From positions 34,895,331 to 34,959,330 of the forward strand of contig OY804583.1 of the NCBI GenBank assembly GCA_963680875.1: a stretch of 64,000 nt of DNA, given 5' to 3'. This document shows positions 25,901 to 39,200 of this stretch, in pieces; positions within the stretch are counted from its first letter, which is position 1, and each line of letters opens with the position of its first letter. The notes below the pieces were generated by a model, which had not been told where the DNA came from, ran no database searches, and worked only from the letters and a program-made list of their open reading frames with translations. The stretch comes from Bathymodiolus brooksi (lineage: Eukaryota > Mollusca > Bivalvia > Mytilida > Modiolidae). A program made the translations under genes and the position numbers.

Positions 25901-28100
25901 CTCTGTTGTATCTTCTGGTCACCTCTGTTGTATCTTCTGGTCATCTCTGTTGTATCTTCTGGTCACCCCTGTTGTATCTTCTGATCATCTCTGTTATATC
26001 TTCTGGTCATCTCTGTTGTATCTTCTGGTCATCTCTGTTGTATCTTCTGTTCACCTCTGTTGTATCTTCTGGTCACCTCTGTTATATCTTCTGGTCACCT
26101 CTGTTGTATCTTCTGGTCACCCCTGTTGTATCTTCTGGTCACCTCTGTTGTATCTTCTGGTCACCTCTGTTGTATCTTCTGTTCACCTCTGTTGTATCTT
26201 CTGGTCACCTCTGTTGTATCTTCTGGTCACCTATGTTGTATCTTCTGATCACCTCTGTTGTATCTTCTGGTCACCCCTGTTGTATCTTCTGGTCACCCCT
26301 GTTGTATCTTCTGGTCACCTATGTTGTATCTTCTGGTCACCTATGTTGTATCTTCTGGTCACCTATGTTGTATCTTTTGGTCACCTATGTTGTATCTTCT
26401 GGTCACCTCTGTTGTATCTTCTGGTCACCTCTGTTATATCTTCTGGTCACCTTTGTTGTATCTTCTGGTCACCTATGTTGTATCTTCTGGTCACCTATGT
26501 TGTATCTTCTGGTCACCTCTGTTGTATCTTATGGTCACCTCTGTTATATCTTCTGGTCACCTATGTTGTATCTTCTGGTCACCCCTGTTGTATCTTCTGG
26601 TCACCTATGTTGTATCTTCTGGTTACCTCTGTTGTATCTTCTGGTCACCTATGTTGTATCTTCTGGTCACCTATGTTGTATCTTCTGGTCACCTCTGTTG
26701 TATCTTATGGTCACCTCTGTTATATCTTCTGGTCACCTATGTTGTATCTTCTGGTCACCTATGTTGTATCTTCTGCACACCTCTGTTGTATCTTCTGGTC
26801 ACCCCTGTTGTATCTTCTGGTCACCTCTGTTGTATCTTCTGGTCACCCCTGTTGTATCTTCTGGTCACCTATGTTGTATCTTCTGCACACCTCTGTTGTA
26901 TCTTCTGGTCACCTCTGTTGTATCTTCTGGTTACCTCTGTTGTATCTTCTGGTCACCTATGTTATATCTTCTGGTCACCTATGTTGTATCTTCTGGTCAC
27001 CCCTGTTGTATCTTCTGGTCACCTATGTTGTATCTTCTGGTCACCTCTGTTGTATCTTCTGGTCACCTCTGTTGTATCTTCTGGTCACCTATGTTATATC
27101 TTCTGGTCACCTCTGTTGTATCTTCTGGTCACCTCTGTTGTATCTTCTGGTCACCCCTGTTGTATCTTCTGGTCACCTCTGTTGTATCTTCTGGTCACCT
27201 CTGTTGTATCTTCTGGTCACCTCTGTTGTATCTTCTGGTCACCTATGTTATATCTTCTGGTCACCCCTGTTGTATCTTCTGATCATCTCTGTTGTATCTT
27301 CTGTTCACCTCTGTTGTATCTTCTGGTCACCTCTGTTGTATCTTCTGGTCACCTCTGTTGTATGTTCTGGTCACCCCTGTTGTATGTTCTGGTCACCTAT
27401 GTTATATCTTCTGGTCACCTCTGTTATATCTTCTGGTCACCTCTGTTATATCTTCTGGTCACCTCTGTTGTATGTTCTGGTCACCTCTGTTGTATGTTCT
27501 GGTCACCTCTGTTGTATGTTCTGGTCACCTCTGTTGTATGTTCTGGTCACCTCTGTTATATCTTCTGGTCACCCCTGTTGTATCTTCTGGTCACCTCTGT
27601 TGTATCTTCTGGTCACCTCTGTTGTATCTTCTGGTCACCTCTGTTGTATCTTCTGGTCACCTCTGTTATATCTTCTGGTCACCTCTGTTGTATCTTCTGG
27701 TCACCCCTGTTGTATCTTCTGGTCACCTCTGTTGTATGTTCTGGTCACCTATGTTATATCTTCTGGTCACCTCTGTTATATCTTCTGGTCACCTCTGTTG
27801 TATCTTCTGATCACCTCTGTTGTATCTTCTGGTCACCTATGTTATATCTTCTGGTCACCTCTGTTATATCTTCTGGTCACCTCTGTTGTATGTTCTGGTC
27901 ACCTCTGTTGTATGTTCTGGACACCTATGTTATATCTTCTGGTCACCCCTGTTGTATCTTCTGGTCACCTCTGTTGTATCTTCTGGTCACCCCTGTTGTA
28001 TCTTCTGGTCACCTCTGTTGTATGTTCTGGTCACCAATGTTATATCTTCTGGTCACCTCTGTTATATCTTCTGGTCACCTCTGTTGTATCTTCTGATCAC
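22900..28100 (+). repeat. Satellite block E: tandem pair of a 2,596-bp (118-monomer) repeat
   Basis: Copy 1 (about 22.9-25.5 kb) and copy 2 (about 25.5-28.1 kb) match with a constant offset of 2,596 bp. Landmarks include the GGTGACC monomer at 23101 and 25697, and the TATGGTC monomers and the TATGTTC-rich run at 24.7-25.3 and 27.3-27.9 kb. Differences are isolated substitutions, which suggests a recent duplication. Confidence 0.85.
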
Positions 28101-31100
28101 CTCTGTTGTATCTTCTGGTCACCTATGTTATATCTTCTGGTCACCTCTGTTATATCTTCTGGTCACCTCTGTTGTATCTTCTGATCACCTCTGTTGTATC
28201 TTCTGGTCACCCCTGTTGTATCTTCTGGTCACCTCTGTTGTATCTTCTGGTCACCTCTGTTGTATCTTCTGGTCACCCCTGTTGTATCTTCTGGTCACCC
28301 CTGTTGTATCTTCTGGTCACCCCTGTTGTATCTTCTGGTCACCTCTGTTGTATCTTCTGGTCACCTCTGTTGTATCTTCTGGTCACCTCTGTTGTATCTT
28401 CTGGTCACCCCTGTTGTATCTTCTGGTCACCTATGTTGTATCTTCTGGTCACCTCTGTTGTATCTTCTGATCACCTCTGTTGTATCTTCTGGTCACCTCT
28501 GTTGTATCTTCTGGTCACCCCTGTTGTATCTTCTGGTCACCTATGTTGTATCTTCTGGTCACCTCTGTTGTATCTTCTGGTCACCTCTGTTGTATCTTCT
28601 GGTCACCCCTGTTGTATCTTCTGGTCACCCCTGTTGTATCTTCTGGTCACCCCTGTTGTATCTTCTGGTCACCTCTGTTGTATCTTCTGGTCACCTCTGT
28701 TGTATCTTCTGGTCACCTCTGTTGTATCTTCTGGTCACCTCTGTTGTATCTTCTGGTCACCTCTGTTGTATCTTCTGGTCACCTCTGTTGTATCTTCTGG
28801 TCACCCCTGTTGTATCTTCTGGTCACCCCTGTTGTATCTTCTGGTCACCCCTGTTGTATCTTCTGGTCACCTCTGTTGTATCTTCTGGTCACCTCTGTTG
28901 TATCTTCTGGTCACCTCTGTTGTATCTTCTGGTCACCTCTGTTGTATCTTCTGGTCACCTCTGTTGTATCTTCTGGTCACCTCTGTTGTATCTTCTGGTC
29001 ACCTCTGTTGTATCTTCTGGTCACCTCTGTTGTATCTTCTGGTCATCTCTGTTGTATCTTCTGGTCACCCCTGTTGTATCTTCTGGTCACCTCTGTTGTA
29101 TCTTCTGGTCACCCCTGTTGTATCTTCTGGTCACCTCTGTTGTATCTTCTGGTCACCTCTGTTGTATCTTCTGATCACCTCTGTTGTATCTTCTGGTCAC
29201 CTCTGTTGTATCTTCTGGTCACCTCTGTTGTATCTTCTGGTCACCTCTGTTGTATCTTCTGGTCACCTCTGTTGTATCTTCTGGTCACCTCTGTTGTATG
29301 TTCTGGTGACCTCTGTTGTATCTTCTGGTCACCTCTGTTGTATCTTCTGGTCACCTCTGTTGTATCTTCTGGTCACCTCTGTTGTATCTTCTGGTCACCT
29401 CTGTTGTATCTTCTGGTCACCTCTGTTATATCTTCTGGTCACCTCTGTTGTATCTTCTGGTCACCCCTGTTGTATCTTCTGGTCACCTCTGTTGTATGTT
29501 CTGGTCACCTATGTTATATCTTCTGGTCACCTCTGTTATATCTTCTGGTCACCTCTGTTGTATCTTCTGATCACCTCGTTTGTATCTTCTGGTCACCTAT
29601 GTTATATCTTCTGGTCACCTCTGTTATATCTTCTGGTCACCTCTGTTGTATGTTCTGGTCACCTCTGTTGTATGTTCTGGACACCTATGTTATATCTTCT
29701 GATCACCCCTGTTGTATCTTCTGGTCACCTCTGTTGTATCTTCTGGTCACCCCTGTTGTATCTTCTGGTCACCTCTGTTGTATGTTCTGGTCACCTATGT
29801 TATATCTTCTGGTCACCTCTGTTATATCTTCTGGTCACCTCTGTTGTATCTTCTGATCACCTCTGTTGTATCTTCTGGTCACCTATGTTATATCTTCTGG
29901 TCACCTCTGTTATATCTTCTGGTCACCTCTGTTGTATCTTCTGATCACCTCTGTTGTATCTTCTGGTCACCCCTGTTGTATCTTCTGGTCACCTCTGTTG
30001 TATCTTCTGGTCACCTCTGTTGTATCTTCTGGTCACCCCTGTTGTATCTTCTGGTCACCCCTGTTGTATCTTCTGGTCACCCCTGTTGTATCTTCTGGTC
30101 ACCTCTGTTGTATCTTCTGGTCACCTCTGTTGTATCTTCTGGTCACCTCTGTTGTATCTTCTGGTCACCCCTGTTGTATCTTCTGGTCACCTATGTTGTA
30201 TCTTCTGGTCACCTCTGTTGTATCTTCTGGTCACCTCTGTTGTATCTTCTGGTCACCTCTGTTGTATCTTCTGGTCACCTCTGTTGTATCTTCTGGTCAC
30301 CTCTGTTATATCTTCTGGTCACCTCTGTTGTATCTTCTGGTCACCCCTGTTGTATCTTCTGGTCACCTCTGTTGTATGTTCTGGTCACCTATGTTATATC
30401 TTCTGGTCACCTCTGTTATATCTTCTGGTCACCTCTGTTGTATCTTCTGATCACCTCTGTTGTATCTTCTGGTCACCTATGTTATATCTTCTGGTCACCT
30501 CTGTTATATCTTCTGGTCACCTCTGTTGTATGTTCTGGTCACCTCTGTTGTATGTTCTGGACACCTATGTTATATCTTCTGGTCACCCCTGTTGTATCTT
30601 CTGGTCACCTCTGTTGTATCTTCTGGTCACCCCTGTTGTATCTTCTGGTCACCTCTGTTGTATGTTCTGGTCACCAATGTTATATCTTCTGGTCACCTCT
30701 GTTATATCTTCTGGTCACCTCTGTTGTATCTTCTGATCACCTCTGTTGTATCTTCTGGTCACCTATGTTATATCTTCTGGTCACCTCTGTTATATCTTCT
30801 GGTCACCTCTGTTGTATCTTCTGATCACCTCTGTTGTATCTTCTGGTCACCCCTGTTGTATCTTCTGGTCACCTCTGTTGTATCTTCTGGTCACCTCTGT
30901 TGTATCTTCTGGTCACCCCTGTTGTATCTTCTGGTCACCCCTGTTGTATCTTCTGGTCACCCCTGTTGTATCTTCTGGTCACCTCTGTTGTATCTTCTGG
31001 TCACCTCTGTTGTATCTTCTGGTCACCTCTGTTGTATCTTCTGGTCACCCCTGTTGTATCTTCTGGTCACCTATGTTGTATCTTCTGGTCACCTCTGTTG

Positions 31101-32211
31101 TATCTTCTGATCACCTCTGTTGTATCTTCTGGTCACCTCTGTTGTATCTTCTGGTCACCCCTGTTGTATCTTCTGGTCACCTATGTTGTATCTTCTGGTC
31201 ACCTCTGTTGTATCTTCTGGTCACCTCTGTTGTATCTTCTGGTCACCCCTGTTGTATCTTCTGGTCACCCCTGTTGTATCTTCTGGTCACCCCTGTTGTA
31301 TCTTCTGGTCACCTCTGTTGTATCTTCTGGTCACCTCTGTTGTATCTTCTGGTCACCTCTGTTGTATCTTCTGGTCACCTCTGTTGTATCTTCTGGTCAC
31401 CTCTGTTGTATCTTCTGGTCACCTCTGTTGTATCTTCTGGTCACCCCTGTTGTATCTTCTGGTCACCCCTGTTGTATCTTCTGGTCACCCCTGTTGTATC
31501 TTCTGGTCACCTCTGTTGTATCTTCTGGTCACCTCTGTTGTATCTTCTGGTCACCTCTGTTGTATCTTCTGGTCACCTCTGTTGTATCTTCTGGTCACCT
31601 CTGTTGTATCTTCTGGTCACCTCTGTTGTATCTTCTGGTCACCTCTGTTGTATCTTCTGGTCACCTCTGTTGTATCTTCTGGTCATCTCTGTTGTATCTT
31701 CTGGTCACCCCTGTTGTATCTTCTGGTCACCTCTGTTGTATCTTCTGGTCACCCCTGTTGTATCTTCTGGTCACCTCTGTTGTATCTTCTGGTCACCTCT
31801 GTTGTATCTTCTGATCACCTCTGTTGTATCTTCTGGTCACCTCTGTTGTATCTTCTGGTCACCTCTGTTGTATCTTCTGGTCACCTCTGTTGTATCTTCT
31901 GGTCACCTCTGTTGTATCTTCTGGTCACCTCTGTTGTATGTTCTGGTGACCTCTGTTGTATCTTCTGGTCACCTCTGTTGTATCTTCTGGTCACCTCTGT
32001 TGTATCTTCTGGTCACCTCTGTTGTATCTTCTGGTCACCTCTGTTGTATCTTCTGGTCACCTCTGTTATATCTTCTGGTCACCTCTGTTGTATCTTCTGG
32101 TCACCCCTGTTGTATCTTCTGGTCACCTCTGTTGTATGTTCTGGTCACCTATGTTATATCTTCTGGTCACCTCTGTTATATCTTCTGGTCACCTCTGTTG
32201 TATCTTCTGAT
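28029..32211 (+). repeat. Satellite block F: tandem pair of a 2,640-bp (120-monomer) repeat
   Basis: The single-site variants CACCAATGT (28029 and 30669) and CACCTCGTTTG (29571 and 32211) recur with exactly the same offset of 2,640 bp, and the variants between them follow the same order. The true repeat edges extend somewhat beyond these landmarks. The block overlaps the end of the 2,596-bp series, so the duplications are layered. Confidence 0.85.
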
Positions 32212-33299
32212 CACCTCGTTTGTATCTTCTGGTCACCTATGTTATATCTTCTGGTCACCTCTGTTGTATCTTCTGGTCACCCCTGTTGTATCTTCTGGTC
32301 ACCTATGTTGTATCTTCTGGTCACCTCTGTTGTATCTTCTGATCACCTCTGTTGTATCTTCTGGTCACCTCTGTTGTATCTTCTGGTCACCCCTGTTGTA
32401 TCTTCTGGTCACCTATGTTGTATCTTCTGGTCATCTCTGTTGTATCTTCTGGTCACCTCTGTTGTATCTTCTGGTCACCCCTGTTGTATCTTCTGGTCAC
32501 CCCTGTTGTATCTTCTGGTCACCCCTGTTGTATCTTCTGGTCACCCCTGTTGTATCTTCTGGTCACCCCTGTTGTATCTTCTGGTCACCTCTGTTGTATC
32601 TTCTGGTCACCTCTGTTGTATCTTCTGGTCACCTCTTTTGTATCTTCTGGTCACCTCTGTTGTATCTTCTGGTCACCTCTGTTGTATCTTCTGGTCACCT
32701 CTGTTGTATCTTCTGATCACCTCTGTTGTATCTTCTGGTCACCTCTGTTGTATCTTCTGGTCACCTCTGTTGTATCTTCTGGTCATCTCTGTTGTATCTT
32801 CTGGTCACCCCTGTTGTATCTTCTGGTCACCTCTGTTGTATCTTCTGGTCACCCCTGTTGTATCTTCTGGTCACCTCTGTTGTATCTTCTGGTCACCTCT
32901 GTTGTATCTTCTGATCACCTCTGTTGTATCTTCTGGTCACCTCTGTTGTATCTTCTGGTCACCTCTGGTGTATCTTCTGGTCACCTCTGTTGTATCTTCT
33001 GGTCACCTCTGTTGTATCTTCTGGTCACCTCTGTTGTATGTTCTGGTGACCTCTGTTGTATCTTCTGGTCACCTCTGTTGTATCTTCTGGTCACCTCTGT
33101 TGTATCTTCTGGTCACCTCTGTTGTATCTTCTGGTCACCTCTGTTGTATCTTCTGGTCACCTCTGTTGTATGTTCTGGTCACCCCTGTTGTATCTTCTGG
33201 TCACCTATGTTGTATCTTCTGGTCACCTCTGTTGTATCTTCTGGTCACCTCTGTTGTATCTTCTGGTCACCTATGTTGTATCTTCTGGTCACCTATGTT

Positions 33300-36200
33300 G
33301 TATCTTCTGGTCACCTCTGTTGTATCTTCTGGTCACCCCTGTTGTATCTTCTGATCATCTCTGTTGTATCTTCTGTTCACCTCTGTTGTATCTTCTGGTC
33401 ACCTCTGTTGTATCTTCTGGTCACCTCTGTTGTATGTTCTGGTCACCCCTGTTGTATGTTCTGGTCACCTATGTTATATCTTCTGGTCACCTCTGTTATA
33501 TCTTCTGGTCACCTCTGTTATATCTTCTGGTCACCTCTGTTGTATGTTCTGGTCACCTATGTTATATCTTCTGGTCACCTCTGTTATATCTTCTGGTCAC
33601 CTCTGTTGTATCTTCTGATCACCTCTGTTGTGTCTTCTGGTCACCTATGTTATATCTTCTGGTCACCTCTGTTATATCTTCTGGTCACCTCTGTTGTATG
33701 TTCTGGTCACCTCTGTTGTATGTTCTGGACACCTATGTTATATCTTCTGGTCACCCCTGTTGTATCTTCTGGTCACCTCTGTTGTATCTTCTGGTCACCC
33801 CTGTTGTATCTTCTGGTCACCTCTGTTGTATGTTCTGGTCACCTATGTTATATCTTCTGGTCACCTCTGTTATATCTTCTGGTCACTTCTGTTGTATCTT
33901 CTGATCACCTCTGTTGTATCTTCTGGTCACCTATGTTATATCTTCTGGTCACCTCTGTTGTATCTTCTGATCACCTCTGTTGTATCTTCTGGTCACCCCT
34001 GTTGTATCTTCTGGTCACCTCTGTTGTATCTTCTGGTCACCTCTGTTGTATCTTCTGGTCACCCCTGTTGTATCTTCTGGTCACCCCTGTTGTATCTTCT
34101 GGTCACCCCTGTTGTATCTTCTGGTCACCTCTGTTGTATCTTCTGGTCACCTCTGTTGTATCTTCTGGTCACCTCTGTTGTATCTTCTGGTCACCCCTGT
34201 TGTATCTTCTGGTCACCTATGTTGTATCTTCTGGTCACCTCTGTTGTATCTTCTGATCACCTCTGTTGTATCTTCTGGTCACCTCTGTTGTATCTTCTGG
34301 TCACCCCTGTTGTATCTTCTGGTCACCCCTGTTGTATCTTCTGGTCACCTCTGTTGTATCTTCTGGTCACCTCTGTTGTATCTTCTGGTCACCTCTTTTG
34401 TATCTTCTGGTCACCCCTGTTGTATCTTCTGGTCACCTATGTTGTATCTTCTGGTCACCTCTGTTGTATCTTCTGATCACCTCTGTTGTATCTTCTGGTC
34501 ACCTCTGTTGTATCTTCTGGTCACCCCTGTTGTATCTTCTGGTCACCTATGTTGTATCTTCTGGTCATCTCTGTTGTATCTTCTGGTCACCTCTGTTGTA
34601 TCTTCTGGTCACCCCTGTTGTATCTTCTGGTCACCCCTGTTGTATCTTCTGGTCACCCCTGTTGTATCTTCTGGTCACCTCTGTTGTATCTTCTGGTCAC
34701 CTCTGTTGTATCTTCTGGTCACCTCTGTTGTATCTTCTGGTCACCTCTGTTGTATCTTCTGGTCACCTCTGTTGTATCTTCTGGTCACCTCTGTTGTATC
34801 TTCTGGTCACCCCTGTTGTATCTTCTGGTCACCCCTGTTGTATCTTCTGGTCACCCCTGTTGTATCTTCTGGTCACCTCTGTTGTATCTTCTGGTCACCT
34901 CTGTTGTATCTTCTGGTCACCTCTGTTGTATCTTCTGGTCACCTCTGTTGTATCTTCTGGTCACCTCTGTTGTATCTTCTGGTCACCTCTGTTGTATCTT
35001 CTGATCACCTCTGTTGTATCTTCTGGTCACCTCTGTTGTATCTTCTGGTCACCTCTGTTGTATCTTCTGGTCATCTCTGTTGTATCTTCTGGTCACCCCT
35101 GTTGTATCTTCTGGTCACCTCTGTTGTATCTTCTGGTCACCCCTGTTGTATCTTCTGGTCACCTCTGTTGTATCTTCTGGTCACCTCTGTTGTATCTTCT
35201 GATCACCTCTGTTGTATCTTCTGGTCACCTCTGTTGTATCTTCTGGTCACCTCTGTTGTATCTTCTGGTCACCTCTGTTGTATCTTCTGGTCACCTCTGT
35301 TGTATCTTCTGGTCACCTCTGTTGTATGTTCTGGTGACCTCTGTTGTATCTTCTGGTCACCTCTGTTGTATCTTCTGGTCACCTCTGTTGTATCTTCTGG
35401 TCACCTCTGTTGTATGTTCTGGTCACCTCTGTTGTATCTTCTGGTCACCTCTGTTGTATGTTCTGGTCACCTCTGTTGTATCTTCTGGTCACCCCAGTTG
35501 TATCTTCTGGTCACCTATGTTGTATCTTCTGGTCACCTCTGTTGTATCTTCTGGTCACCTCTGTTGTATCTTCTGGTCACCTATGTTGTATCTTCTGGTC
35601 ACCTATGTTGTATCTTCTGGTCACCTCTGTTGTATCTTCTGGTCACCCCTGTTGTATCTTCTGATCATCTCTGTTGTATCTTCTGTTCACCTCTGTTGTA
35701 TCTTCTGGTCACCTCTGTTGTATCTTCTGGTCACCTCTGTTGTATGTTCTGGTCACCCCTGTTGTATGTTCTGGTCACCTATGTTATATCTTCTGGTCAC
35801 CTCTGTTATATCTTCTGGTCACCTCTGTTATATCTTCTGGTCACCTCTGTTGTATGTTCTGGTCACCTATGTTATATCTTCTGGTCACCTCTGTTATATC
35901 TTCTGGTCACCTCTGTTGTATCTTCTGATCACCTCTGTTGTGTCTTCTGGTCACCTATGTTATATCTTCTGGTCACCTCTGTTATATCTTCTGGTCACCT
36001 CTGTTGTATGTTCTGGTCACCTCTGTTGTATGTTCTGGACACCTATGTTATATCTTCTGGTCACCCCTGTTGTATCTTCTGGTCACCTCTGTTGTATCTT
36101 CTGGTCACCCCTGTTGTATCTTCTGGTCACCTCTGTTGTATGTTCTGGTCACCTATGTTATATCTTCTGGTCACCTCTGTTATATCTTCTGGTCACTTCT

Positions 36201-39200
36201 GTTATATCTTCTGGTCACCTATGTTATATCTTCTGGTCACCTCTGTTGTATCTTCTGATCACCTCTGTTGTATCTTCTGGTCACCCCTGTTGTATCTTCT
36301 GGTCACCTCTGTTGTATCTTCTGGTCACCTCTGTTGTATCTTCTGGTCACCCCTGTTGTATCTTCTGGTCACCCCTGTTGTATCTTCTGGTCACCCCTGT
36401 TGTATCTTCTGGTCACCTCTGTTGTATCTTCTGGTCACCTCTGTTGTATCTTCTGGTCACCTCTGTTGTATCTTCTGGTCACCCCTGTTGTATCTTCTGG
36501 TCACCTATGTTGTATCTTCTGGTCACCTCTGTTGTATCTTCTGATCACCTCTGTTGTATCTTCTGGTCACCTCTGTTGTATCTTCTGGTCACCACTGTTG
36601 TATCTTCTGGTCACCTATGTTGTATCTTCTGGTCATCTCTGTTGTATCTTCTGGTCACCTCTGTTGTATCTTCTGGTCACCCCTGTTGTATCTTCTGGTC
36701 ACCCCTGTTGTATCTTCTGGTCACCCCTGTTGTATCTTCTGGTCACCTCTGTTGTATCTTCTGGTCACCTCTGTTGTATCTTCTGGTCACCTCTGTTGTA
36801 TCTTCTGGTCACCTCTGTTGTATCTTCTGGTCACCTCTGTTGTATCTTCTGGTCACCCCTGTTGTATCTTCTGGTCACCCCTGTTGTATCTTCTGGTCAC
36901 CCCTGTTGTATCTTCTGGTCACCTCTGTTGTATCTTCTGGTCACCTCTGTTGTATCTTCTGGTCACCTCTGTTGTATCTTCTGGTCACCTCTGTTGTATC
37001 TTCTGGTCACCTCTGTTGTATCTTCTGGTCACCTCTGTTGTATCTTCTGATCACCTCTGTTGTATCTTCTGGTCACCTCTGTTGTATCTTCTGGTCACCT
37101 CTGTTGTATCTTCTGGTCATCTCTGTTGTATCTTCTGGTCACCCCTGTTGTATCTTCTGGTCACCTCTGTTGTATCTTCTGGTCACCCCTGTTGTATCTT
37201 CTGGTCACCTCTGTTGTATCTTCTGGTCACCTCTGTTGTATCTTCTGATCACCTCTGTTGTATCTTCTGGTCACCTCTGTTGTATCTTCTGGTCACCTCT
37301 GTTGTATCTTCTGGTCACCTCTGTTGTATCTTCTGGTCACCTCTGTTGTATCTTCTGGTCACCTCTGTTGTATGTTCTGGTCACCTCTGTTGTATCTTCT
37401 GGTCACCTCTGTTGTATCTTCTGGTCACCTCTGTTGTATCTTCTGGTCACCTCTGTTGTATCTTCTGGTCACCTCTGTTGTATCTTCTGGTCACCTCTGT
37501 TGTATGTTCTGGTCACCTCTGTTGTATCTTCTGGTCACCCCTGTTGTATCTTCTGGTCACCTATGTTGTATCTTCTGGTCACCTCTGTTGTATCTTCTGG
37601 TCACCTCTGTTGTATCTTCTCGTCACCTATGTTGTATCTTCTGGTTACCTATGTTGTATCTTCTGGTCACCTCTGTTGTATCTTCTGGTCACCCCTGTTG
37701 TATCTTCTGATCATCTCTGTTGTATCTTCTGTTCACCTCTGTTGTATCTTCTGGTCACCTCTGTTGTATCTTCTGGTCACCTCTGTTGTATGTTCTGGTC
37801 ACCCCTGTTGTATGTTCTGGTCACCTATGTTATATCTTCTGGTCATCTCTGTTATATCTTCTGGTCACCTCTGTTATATCTTCTGGTCACCTCTGTTGTA
37901 TGTTCTGGTCACCTATGTTATATCTTCTGGTCACCTCTGTTATATCTTCTGGTCACCTCTGTTGTATCTTCTGATCACCTCTGTTGTGTCTTCTGGTCAC
38001 CTATGTTATATCTTCTGGTCACCTCTGTTATATCTTCTGGTCACCTCTGTTGTATGTTCTGGTCACCTCTGTTGTATGTTCTGGACACCTATGTTATATC
38101 TTCTGGTCACCCCTATTGTATCTTCTGGTCACCTCTGTTGTATCTTCTGTTCACCTCTGTTGTATCTTCTGGTCACCCCTGTTGTATCTTCTGGTCACCC
38201 CTGTTGTATCTTCTGGTCACCCCTGTTGTATCTTCTGGTCACCTCTGTTGTATCTTCTGGTCACCTCTGTTGTATCTTCTGGTCACCTCTGTTGTATCTT
38301 CTGGGCACCCCTGTTGTATCTTCTGGTCACCTATGTTGTATCTTCTGGTCACCTCTGTTGTATCTTCTGATCACCTCTGTTGTATCTTCTGGTCACCTCT
38401 GTTGTATCTTCTGGTCACCCCTGTTGTATCTTCTGGTCACCTATGTTGTATCTTCTGGTCATCTCTGTTGTATCTTCTAGTCACCTCTGTTGTATCTTCT
38501 GGTCACCCCTGTTGTATCTTCTGGTCACCCCTGTTGTATCTTCTGGTCACCCCTGTTGTATCTTCTGGTCACCTCTGTTGTATCTTCTGGTCACCTCTGT
38601 TGTATCTTCTGGTCACCTCAGTTGTATCTTCTGGTCACCTCTGTTGTATCTTCTGGTCACCTCTGTTGTATCTTCTGGTCACCTCTGTTGTATCTTCTGG
38701 TCACCCCTGTTGTATCTTCTGGTCACCCCTGTTGTATCTTCTGGTCACCCCTGTTGTATCTTCTGGTCACCTCTGTTGTATCTTCTGGTCACCTCTGTTG
38801 TATCTTCTGGTCACCTCTGTTGTATCTTCTGGTCACCTCTGTTGTATCTTCTGGTCACCTCTGTTGTATCTTCTGGTCACCTCTGTTGTATCTTCTGATC
38901 ACCTCTGTTGTATCTTCTGGTCACCTCTGTTGTATCTTCTGGTCACCTCTGTTGTATCTTCTGGTCATCTCTGTTGTATCTTCTGGTCACCCCTGTTGTA
39001 TCTTCTGGTCACCTCTGTTGTATCTTCTGGTCACCCCTGTTGTATCTTCTGGTCACCTCTGTTGTATCTTCTGGTCACCTCTGTTGTATCTTCTGATCAC
39101 CTCTGTTGTATCTTCTGGTCACCTCTGTTGTATCTTCTGGTCACCTCTGTTGTATCTTCTGGTCACCTCTGTTGTATCTTCTGGTCACCTCTGTTGTATC

